A stretch of 5,447 nt of DNA from an uncultured Clostridia bacterium. Lineage in GTDB: Bacteria > Bacillota > Clostridia > Oscillospirales > Ruminococcaceae. Below the pieces are notes generated by a model that saw only the letters and a list, made by a program, of their open reading frames with translations, ran no database searches and had not been told where the DNA came from. The stretch covers positions 1 to 5,447 of the forward strand of contig CAMNVW010000112.1 of the NCBI GenBank assembly GCA_946563605.1, in the 5' to 3' direction. Below are positions 1-5,281 of the stretch, one piece after another; position 1 is the stretch's first letter; each line of letters starts with the position of its first letter. A program made the position numbers and the translations under genes.

Positions 1-1025
1 CTCCAACTGAAATCATCATGGCATCCGACGCCATCCCAGTAGGCCTTTGCTCCTTTTCGGATGAAACCATCGCTGAAGCAGAGCAGGATCTTCCCCGCAA
101 TCTGTGCCCATTGATCAAATCCAGCTATGGTTTTGCCAAAACACAAAAGTGTCCTTATTTTTATTTTTCCGACCTAATCATCGGTGAAACCACCTGTGAC
201 GGCAAAAAGAAAATGTATGAAATGCTGGGTGAATTTAAAGACACCTATATCATGGAACTACCAAACCGCCAGTCCATTATGGGACGCAAACTGTGGAGAG
301 AAGAAATTATTGCGCTGAAAGAAAAACTGGAAGAAAAATTTGGTGTGGAAATCACCGAAGAAAAGGTTCGTGAACAGGTAAAACTCTCCAATCAGAACCG
401 CACCGCACTGCGCCACTTCTATGAACTGATGAAATTGGATCCACCTCCGATGGCTGGTCTGAATATGTACAGCGTCCTTTACGGTTCCAGCTTTAAATTC
501 AACCGCCGCAAAGCCATTGATGAAGTCAACGCCTTGACCGAACGCATCAGAAAAGAATATGAAGAAGGCAACCGCCCGATTCCAAAACGCCCCCGTATTC
601 TGGTAACCGGATGCCCAATTGGCGGCAACGCCATGAAGGTCGTAAGAGCCATTGAAGAAAACGGCGGAAATGTCGTCTGTTTTGAAAACTGCGGCGGTGC
701 AAAATCGGTTGATGAATTGATTAACGAATACAGTGATGACATTTATCAGGCGATCGCCGACCGCTACTTAAACATTGGCTGTTCCTGCATGACCCCTGAT
801 AACAACCGTTTCAAACTTCTGGAACGTCTCTTAGAAGAATATCATATAGACGCTGTTGTTGAAGTCATCCTTCAGGCTTGCCACACCTACAACGTAGAAG
901 CTTACAGTATTAAACGTTTTGTCACTGGAAAAGGTCTGCCGTATATGTGTGTAGAAACTGACTATTCCTCTGCCGATATCGGTCAGCTCAATACCCGCTG
1001 TGCAGCTTTTATCGAAATGCTGTAA
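1..1025 (+). CDS. Double-cubane-cluster protein / 2-hydroxyacyl-CoA dehydratase family (YjiM-like), 5' truncated
   Basis: The reading frame is open from base 3, and the residues before the first ATG (position 18) read PTEII-MASDAIPVGLC. That is family sequence, so the true start lies upstream of the window and the ATG at 18 is internal. About 340 residues are visible of a protein usually near 400. Numbering from that Met, marker motifs are LPRNLCPLIKSSYGF (Cys30), CPYFYFSD (Cys45), GETTCDGKKKMYE (Cys60), TGCPIGG (Cys199), IGCSC (Cys255, Cys257), QACHTYNVEA (Cys288) and the C-terminal ETDYSSADIGQLNTR. The N-terminal motifs are those of the YjiM/double-cubane branch rather than classical HgdA/HgdB subunits. 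Known members carry a cysteine-bound Fe-S cluster and receive low-potential electrons from an ATP-dependent activator of the HgdC type; the physiological substrate of this branch is largely unknown. Any activator gene would be upstream and is not visible. The gene ends 15 nt before a shared terminator. Family assignment is firm; the reaction is not. Confidence 0.9.
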   Translation, partial: PTEIIMASDAIPVGLCSFSDETIAEAEQDLPRNLCPLIKSSYGFAKTQKCPYFYFSDLIIGETTCDGKKKMYEMLGEFKDTYIMELPNRQSIMGRKLWREEIIALKEKLEEKFGVEITEEKVREQVKLSNQNRTALRHFYELMKLDPPPMAGLNMYSVLYGSSFKFNRRKAIDEVNALTERIRKEYEEGNRPIPKRPRILVTGCPIGGNAMKVVRAIEENGGNVVCFENCGGAKSVDELINEYSDDIYQAIADRYLNIGCSCMTPDNNRFKLLERLLEEYHIDAVVEVILQACHTYNVEAYSIKRFVTGKGLPYMCVETDYSSADIGQLNTRCAAFIEML

Positions 1026-1040
1026 CCCCTTTGAATGACA

Positions 1041-1080
1041 AAGAAGGACCGTTGGAGAATATTCTCCAACGGTCCTTCTT
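1041..1080. terminator. Perfect 40-nt palindrome, bidirectional terminator
   Basis: The two 20-nt halves (1041-1060 and 1061-1080) are exact reverse complements, giving a very stable stem with a tiny AT loop at its centre (around 1059-1062). The core GGACCGTTGGAGA is GC-rich and the ends are A-rich on the left and T-rich on the right, continuing into ACTTTT on the + strand. It starts 15 nt after the stop of the dehydratase-family gene and 12 nt beyond the stop of spoIVA on the opposite strand. It can therefore end transcription from both convergent units. Confidence 0.88.
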
Positions 1081-1092
1081 ACTTTTCATAAA

Positions 1093-2571
1093 TTACAAGA
1101 TAATACAAATCAACCCATTGCAGCCTTCGTTGATGATGCGTTCTATCGTCTCCTGCATACGGATCCTCGCATCAGCAGGCATCCGGTAAAGCTTGTTGTG
1201 CAGTCCTTCATTGACCAGCTCATGCAGGGATTTTCCGAAGATGTTGCTTCCCCAAATCTTCTGCGGATCATCCTCAAATTCCTGAAGCAGGCTCATCACC
1301 AGTTCCTCCGACTGCTTTTCACTGCCTACGATGGGACTGACCTCGGTGGTAATGTCCGCGCGCATCATATGGATGGACGGTGCGGAGGCTTTGAGACGCA
1401 CGCCATAGCGTCCACCCTGCTTGACAATCTGCGGTTCCTCCAGCGAAAGCTCTTCCAGTGACGGCATCACAATGCCGTAGCCGGTCGCAGAGACTTCCTC
1501 AAGCGCACCCTTGACCTTGTCATATTCCTTTTTGATGCGCGCAAGATTGCACAGACACGGCAGCAAGCCTTCTTCTCCGCCGATATCCAAGCCGGTCGTT
1601 TCCCCAAGGATATCATAGAACAAATTCGGCTGCACGGTGATGGAAAGCATCACCCTGCCCTGACCTAAATCCATTCCAGTGATCTGCGCCTGTGCAATCT
1701 GTTCACATTCCTCAATTTCCTGCAATTTATCGGCAACATGATTGATGCAATGTATCTCTCCGCAGGCTTTGCAGATTGCCGCATACAGCGCATCCTTGAG
1801 CCAGTGTCCCTGCTGAAGCGAAAGGATCCACCGCGGAATATTGACCTTGATTTCCTTGACCGGAAATTCCATCAGCACATTGGAAAGGATCTGCTTAATA
1901 TCTGCTTCGGTTAAATCCAGACAGTTGACGGCAAGCACCGGAACCCCGTACTTCTGCTGCATCTGCTCGGACAAAGCCTTCGCCTGTGCAGTCGCGGGAT
2001 ACTGGCAGTTGAGCAATACGGCAAACGGTTTCTCCAATTCCTGCAATTCACGGATGACGCGTTCCTCTGCTTCCTCATACTCCTCCCTTGGAATGTCGCT
2101 GATGGAACCATCGGACGTCACCACCAGACCGATGGTGGAATGTTCCTGAATGACCTTCTGCGTTCCGATTTCCGCTGCCATATTAAACGGGATCTCCTGC
2201 TCAAACCACGGCGTCATCACCATGCGCGGCTGTTCGTTTTCAACATACCCCAAAGAACTTGGTACAATATAGCCCACGCAGTCAATCATGCGGATATTCA
2301 GCTGTGCATTTTTGTCCAGCGAAATTTTCACGGCTTCTTCTGGAATGAATTTTGGCTCGGTAGTCATAATGGTTTTCCCTGCCGCCGACTGCGGAAGTTC
2401 ATCCACAGCGCGCTCTCTGGAAAACTCGCTCTCTATGTTCGGGATGACCAGATTCTCCATAAATTTTTTGATAAAGGTGGATTTTCCCGTTCGGACAGGA
2501 CCCACAACCCCGATATAAATATCGCCGCCGGTACGTTCGGCAATGTCGCTGTAAATATTGCGGCTATCCAT
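1093..2571 (-). CDS. spoIVA: Stage IV sporulation protein A, coat morphogenetic ATPase
   Basis: The product is 492 residues, the same length as Bacillus subtilis SpoIVA. The N-terminal TRAFAC-like NTPase domain shows a Walker A motif GPVRTGKST (residues 24-32, Lys30), the conserved TIMTTEPKF segment with the sensor threonines Thr70/Thr71, and a Walker B-like MIDCVG with Asp97. A middle domain follows, then a C-terminal domain ending in the hydrophobic tail LICIIL. All key catalytic residues are intact. In the family, SpoIVA hydrolyses ATP to polymerise irreversibly on the mother-cell face of the outer forespore membrane; this forms the basement layer to which coat proteins attach, and the C-terminal region directs membrane targeting. 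The ATG at 2571 is preceded by AAAAGGAG (2588-2581) with 9 nt spacing, which fixes the start. The gene lies 46 nt downstream of sipL with no obvious promoter between them, so co-transcription from the sigma-E promoter before sipL is inferred. Transcription ends at the palindrome 12 nt past the stop. Confidence 0.98.
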   Translation of the reverse strand: MDSRNIYSDIAERTGGDIYIGVVGPVRTGKSTFIKKFMENLVIPNIESEFSRERAVDELPQSAAGKTIMTTEPKFIPEEAVKISLDKNAQLNIRMIDCVGYIVPSSLGYVENEQPRMVMTPWFEQEIPFNMAAEIGTQKVIQEHSTIGLVVTSDGSISDIPREEYEEAEERVIRELQELEKPFAVLLNCQYPATAQAKALSEQMQQKYGVPVLAVNCLDLTEADIKQILSNVLMEFPVKEIKVNIPRWILSLQQGHWLKDALYAAICKACGEIHCINHVADKLQEIEECEQIAQAQITGMDLGQGRVMLSITVQPNLFYDILGETTGLDIGGEEGLLPCLCNLARIKKEYDKVKGALEEVSATGYGIVMPSLEELSLEEPQIVKQGGRYGVRLKASAPSIHMMRADITTEVSPIVGSEKQSEELVMSLLQEFEDDPQKIWGSNIFGKSLHELVNEGLHNKLYRMPADARIRMQETIERIINEGCNGLICIIL

Positions 2572-2617
2572 CTGCTGTCACTCCTTTTTATTGATCGTTT
2601 TATTTCTCAAATCTCCA

Positions 2618-4234
2618 TCAGTTCATCAGAATCGGGATCAGCAGCATTTCCCGTTTGGAAATGTCCGCGTCCTGACCTAATTCCAGCTGACTGTTTGCTT
2701 CCATCACCGACTGCATCCCTGTATGATAACGCTTTGCAATCTCCCACAGATTTTCTCCTGCATCCGCATAATAAATCGTCAGCGAGCAGCCATCCTCTCG
2801 CTCGACCGGTTTACTTTCATCGACAGTGATCCCTTCCATCACACTGCATCGTCTCAGTTGACAGATACAACCCCTGATCAACACCTCGCATCTGATTTGC
2901 AGCGCTGTGTTTCCTCTGCTGTAATCGAAGCCGATCACCGAAGCGTGCGGACAAAACAGCAGCTTTGCCTGCATATCAACGCTGTTGATGTCACCGCTAA
3001 TTGGAAATTCACATTCCATCTGCTCGGTCTTATCATAAAACTGTATGCTGCCGTCCTTGTCGGTCGCAAGCATACACAGATTGAGGTCAAGCTGCAAAAC
3101 AGCCTTCTTTCCGCCGTTTTCTTCTTCAAAGCGAACCGAACTGCCGGACACCGTTCCCCAGCCGCTGATGACATTGTCGATGCTGTCGGGCAGTTCAATC
3201 TCCCCTTTATACATACAGTGCTTTTCCACCGATTCAATCAAACTCAAAAAACTCATCGAGCGGCTGTGTCCCTCGCACTCATACCGCGTAGAATAGCAAT
3301 CGTCCGCAACCGAAATTTCCATCTTGCGGCAAACCTGCGCCGTCACCGCTACCTGCGCCTGCAATTCAAAGAGGGTGTTCTCCCCATCCTGGTCCGCCTT
3401 CGGCGACAGCTCATATTCGCACACCTCATAGCCTGCCGAGCAAATGCAGGCGTCATCCGCACCTGGTGCATCCACCACACCGCTGATGGGCAGCACATAT
3501 TCCATCTGCTCCACATCACATCCGTTTGCGGCATTGTCCGCACTGTAAAGCGCAGTGATGCGCAGTTCGCCCTTCGTCACGATTTTTCCAGAGATCAGCT
3601 TATGGTCAAGCATCACCGCACACACCCGAGATGTAACCATGCTGCGCACCGACGGTTTTCCTGCGGCAAGTTCCAATTCTTCGTTCACATGAATCAGTTC
3701 CCGAACCTGTGTAACAAAGCCGTTTTGTTCCAACACTTTTTTATGCAGCTGGATGCCCATTGGATTTCCTGTATCGTCGGCAGCGTCGGTAATGACCTGT
3801 TCTTCGCCTGTGCTGATGACACACAATTTATGGCTGAGCGAGGCGCGCAGTTCGATTCTTCTCTTGCTGACCGCCCGACAGTTGCAATAGGAAGAATCTG
3901 CCGTATCAAATACAAGCACTTCATTCGCTTCATTTTTTAAGTCGATCGTCTTGGTGTAGGGAAGCTTGCAGTCAATGCTTCTCAACCGCAGCTCTCCGCC
4001 GGCGCTGTCCTCGCCAAGATACAGCACACTGACGCTGCATATTCCTTCTATTGTCAGCTGTCTGCCTTGGGTATGGGAGGACTTCACACAGCTGTTGAGC
4101 GAACATTTTAAAATTTTCACAATATCAGGGCAGTAATCAGGCAGAATCATATCCGCCTCCAACGGCACCTCAGCCGTGGAATCGAACACGGTTTCGTTGA
4201 CGCAAACTGCCTGCCTTGTCGCATTACATTCCAT
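2618..4234 (-). CDS. sipL: SipL-like SpoIVA-interacting protein (SPOCS/DUF3794 repeats plus C-terminal LysM)
   Basis: The product is 538 residues, cytoplasmic-looking, with no signal peptide or membrane segment. Three SPOCS-like (DUF3794) beta-rich repeats can be traced at roughly 25-125 (with the signature LPDYCPDIVKIL), 175-305 (with LISGKIVTKGELRITALY) and 345-465. A LysM domain occupies about 484-535, with the core ADAGENLWEIAKRYHTG and the closing MLLIPI. SipL of Clostridioides difficile (about 513 residues) has this architecture and binds SpoIVA through the LysM domain; SpoVID of Bacillus plays the related role. The gene is directly upstream of spoIVA, which strongly supports the call over other DUF3794/LysM proteins. 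Trp497 in ENLWEIA sits in the part of LysM expected to contact SpoIVA. Unusually, about 27 cysteines are spread over the whole chain. The start at 4234 has AGAGAGG (4249-4243) 8 nt upstream. A sigma-E promoter lies about 100 nt upstream of the start codon. Confidence 0.92.
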   Translation of the reverse strand: MECNATRQAVCVNETVFDSTAEVPLEADMILPDYCPDIVKILKCSLNSCVKSSHTQGRQLTIEGICSVSVLYLGEDSAGGELRLRSIDCKLPYTKTIDLKNEANEVLVFDTADSSYCNCRAVSKRRIELRASLSHKLCVISTGEEQVITDAADDTGNPMGIQLHKKVLEQNGFVTQVRELIHVNEELELAAGKPSVRSMVTSRVCAVMLDHKLISGKIVTKGELRITALYSADNAANGCDVEQMEYVLPISGVVDAPGADDACICSAGYEVCEYELSPKADQDGENTLFELQAQVAVTAQVCRKMEISVADDCYSTRYECEGHSRSMSFLSLIESVEKHCMYKGEIELPDSIDNVISGWGTVSGSSVRFEEENGGKKAVLQLDLNLCMLATDKDGSIQFYDKTEQMECEFPISGDINSVDMQAKLLFCPHASVIGFDYSRGNTALQIRCEVLIRGCICQLRRCSVMEGITVDESKPVEREDGCSLTIYYADAGENLWEIAKRYHTGMQSVMEANSQLELGQDADISKREMLLIPILMN

Positions 4235-4290
4235 ACTGATGACCTCTCTTTCTTTTTCCGGCAGCGGTCAGTTTGGTTCCGTCTGCCTGT

Positions 4291-4310
4291 GCGCCGAAGC
4301 CATGCGGCGC
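4291..4310 (-). other. Small hairpin in the predicted sipL 5' leader
   Basis: GCGCCG (4291-4296) and CGGCGC (4305-4310) form a 6-bp all-GC stem with an 8-nt loop. It lies within the roughly 95-nt leader predicted from the sigma-E promoter, early in the transcript and far from the ribosome binding site. No U-run follows it, so it is not a terminator. It may be an mRNA-stabilising 5' hairpin; a function is not shown. Confidence 0.35.
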
Positions 4311-4337
4311 GTTTCAGGAATTTGTTTTCTCTACACA

Positions 4338-4366
4338 ATGGTATGAGAGCGTTGTCCGTAATATGC
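4338..4366 (-). promoter_or_regulatory. Sigma-E type promoter for sipL-spoIVA
   Basis: Read on the minus strand, a -35 element GCATATT (4366-4360) is followed by 14 nt and a -10 element CATACCAT (4345-4338). The sigma-E consensus is KMATATT, a 14-15 nt spacer, and CATACANT. The -35 is a full match, the spacing is right, and the -10 differs at one base. Transcription would start near 4331, about 95 nt before the sipL start codon. This fits the known mother-cell, sigma-E-dependent expression of spoIVA and sipL. Confidence 0.8.
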
Positions 4367-4377
4367 AAACGATTGCA
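4364..4377. promoter_or_regulatory. LacI-family-like operator between divergent promoters
   Basis: TGCAAACGATTGCA is a 14-bp imperfect palindrome with a central CG and TGCAA/TTGCA arms, the layout of LacI/GalR-family operators. It differs from the CcpA cre consensus TGWAANCGNTNWCA only at the two symmetric W positions. It covers the end of the sigma-E -35 element (4360-4366) and most of the sigma-A -35 hexamer (4373-4378), so a bound repressor could block both. No regulator gene is in the window, and the site is assigned by pattern only. Confidence 0.4.
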
Positions 4378-4401
4378 AGGTTTGCCAAGGTATGCTATAC
4401 T
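4373..4401 (+). promoter_or_regulatory. Sigma-A promoter with extended -10 for the small membrane protein gene
   Basis: TTGCAA (4373-4378), a 17-nt spacer and TATACT (4396-4401), preceded by TG at 4393-4394 as an extended -10, form a strong vegetative promoter. Transcription would start near 4408 and give a short leader of about 20 nt carrying the AAAGGAGG ribosome binding site (4416-4423). Confidence 0.8.
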
Positions 4402-4430
4402 GAAAAAAAGACAAAAAAGGAGGATTTTTT

Positions 4431-4787
4431 ATGAAAGACCTGAAGGTATTTATCGACTGTACCATTTTGACGCTGACCGTTTATCTTGCGTGTCCTATTC
4501 TGATTTTCGGTCTGCTGAGCACCGATATCGCTTCTGTTTCACTGTTTCTCATTTACCCTATCGTCTGCCTTGTATGCGGCGCTTTTTGCGGCGGCAAAAA
4601 CGGGATTCAGCTTCATTATCCTATTTGCGCCGCTGTGATGTTTATTCCGATCATGCTGCTCTTTTTTGATTCCAGCATCTGGTATTTTATCCTGATTTAT
4701 TTTGGTTTTGCGCTGGGCGGCATTTTTCTCGGATATCTTTACGTCTTTTCCGCCAAAAATCATAAAAACAAAAAACTGATGAAATAA
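4431..4787 (+). CDS. Small four-helix integral membrane protein, function unknown
   Basis: The product is 118 residues, which I cannot assign to a named family. Hydrophobic segments at about 11-30, 35-53, 62-79 and 83-106 predict four membrane helices. A short loop CGGKNG (53-58) follows helix 2, Asp80 lies just before helix 4, and a very basic tail (AKNHKNKKLMK) follows helix 4, suggesting that the C-terminus is cytoplasmic by the positive-inside rule. There is no cleavable signal peptide, catalytic motif or transporter signature. Coding status is well supported: a strong ribosome binding site AAAGGAGG lies 7 nt before the ATG, with a good sigma-A promoter upstream and coherent hydrophobicity throughout. 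It is transcribed divergently from sipL-spoIVA and appears to be a single-gene unit, since repeats follow its stop. It may be one of the common uncharacterised small membrane proteins of Clostridia. Confidence 0.78.
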   Translation: MKDLKVFIDCTILTLTVYLACPILIFGLLSTDIASVSLFLIYPIVCLVCGAFCGGKNGIQLHYPICAAVMFIPIMLLFFDSSIWYFILIYFGFALGGIFLGYLYVFSAKNHKNKKLMK

Positions 4788-4792
4788 GTTAC

Positions 4793-4842
4793 AAAGTTTT
4801 TGATCGAACTTTTGCAACCATAAAGTTTTTGATCGAACTTTT
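4793..4842. repeat. Two 21-nt direct repeats, each able to form a hairpin
   Basis: AAAGTTTTTGATCGAACTTT plus one T occurs at 4793-4813 and again at 4822-4842, 29 nt apart. Each copy is a weak inverted repeat (AAAGTT pairing with AACTTT, 8-nt loop). The first begins 5 nt after the membrane protein stop codon and could help terminate its transcript, although the U-run after it is short. Confidence 0.75.
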
Positions 4843-4855
4843 TTCAAAAAGTTCG
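4834..4855. terminator. Hairpin with 10-bp perfect stem, possible terminator
   Basis: CGAACTTTTT (4834-4843) and AAAAAGTTCG (4846-4855) are exact reverse complements separated by TC. The stem overlaps the second direct repeat. It is AT-rich with no clean U-tract after it on the + strand, so it is a weak terminator candidate that lies about 45 nt after the membrane protein stop. It may equally be part of a dispersed intergenic repeat. Confidence 0.5.
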
Positions 4856-4862
4856 TGGGTTT

Positions 4863-4902
4863 CCAAAGGGCAAAGCCCTTGGTCTCTCGCCGCAGCGAGA
4901 GA
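4863..4902. repeat. Two adjacent hairpins of an intergenic repeat module
   Basis: The first hairpin pairs GGGC (4868-4871) with GCCC (4875-4878) around AAA, and extends as CCAA/TTGG with one bulged A. One nucleotide later TCTCTCGC (4883-4890) and GCGAGAGA (4895-4902) form an 8-bp perfect stem with loop CGCA. With the upstream stem at 4834-4855 this gives three hairpins in about 70 nt. From memory this block resembles dispersed intergenic sequence of gut Clostridia; that was not verified. Confidence 0.6.
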
Positions 4903-4925
4903 AACTCCCAAAAATAAATAATCAA

Positions 4926-5171
4926 TAAAATCGTGTGAGGCACAAATGCTGTTTCGATGTATCTGTGCGACAGCACACCGCGTTAGCGGCTGATGAAAAA
5001 TATAATAAAAAATCATCAGGGACATAAAAGCTGTTTCGGCGTACCTGTGCGGCAGCACACCGCGTCAGCGGCTGATGAAAAATATAATAAAAAATCATCA
5101 GGGGCATAAAAGCTGTTTCGATGTACTTGTGCGGCAGCACACCGCGTCAGCGGCTGATGAAAATATAAAAA
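4926..5171. repeat. Three tandem copies of an 82-bp unit
   Basis: The anchor GCTGTTTCG occurs at 4948, 5030 and 5112, exactly 82 nt apart, giving units 4926-5007, 5008-5089 and 5090-5171. Units 2 and 3 differ at about four positions in their first 70 nt; unit 1 is more diverged, mainly in its first 25 nt. Each unit has a GC-rich half containing GTGCGGCAGCAC and CCGCGTCAGCGG and an A/T-rich end. CTGATGA near the end of one unit and TCATCAG at the start of the next form inverted repeats that span the unit junctions. The period is not a multiple of three, and the frames across it read as low-complexity shadow peptides, so it is not coding. A degenerate start of a fourth copy follows from 5172. 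Confidence 0.92.
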
Positions 5172-5173
5172 AT

Positions 5174-5230
5174 AAAAACGTGTGGGACTGGATGCCCGTC
5201 TTATGATTTCCGCACGGGTGTACGTTTTTT
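5174..5230 (+). terminator. Terminator-like two-part stem-loop ending in a T-run
   Basis: AAAAACGT (5174-5181) pairs with ACGTTTTT (5222-5229). Inside it CCCGT (5195-5199) pairs with ACGGG (5214-5218), extendable by two G-T wobbles, leaving an 11-nt one-sided bulge at 5182-5192. The T-run 5225-5230 lies at the 3' side of the outer stem. It could end any transcript crossing the tandem repeats, or simply be a repeat-borne structure. Confidence 0.45.
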
Positions 5231-5281
5231 CAGAAAGGAAAAAATAAAATGAAGGGTATTCTCTCATTGTGATACGTGCAT

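Noticed and set aside
18..1025. ATG at 18 as the true start of the dehydratase-family gene
   Set aside because: The frame is open to the window edge, the upstream residues fit the family, there is no ribosome binding site before 18, and the expected N-terminal part is missing.
2718..2746. Possible second sigma-E promoter for spoIVA inside sipL
   Set aside because: CATACAGG (2725-2718, minus strand) resembles a -10, but no ATA-type -35 lies 14-15 nt upstream, where the sequence is TGGGAG.
2140..2829. 229-codon plus-strand frame opposite spoIVA and the end of sipL
   Set aside because: It is antisense to two conserved genes, has no recognisable domain, and spans their junction.
2723..3940. 405-codon plus-strand frame opposite sipL
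   Set aside because: It lies wholly inside the clearly recognised sipL on the other strand, is rich in His/Arg/Ile residues typical of antisense reading, and has no family signature.
4926..5171. CRISPR array
   Set aside because: The units are 82 bp and similar along their whole length, with no unique spacers between short identical repeats, and no cas gene is present.
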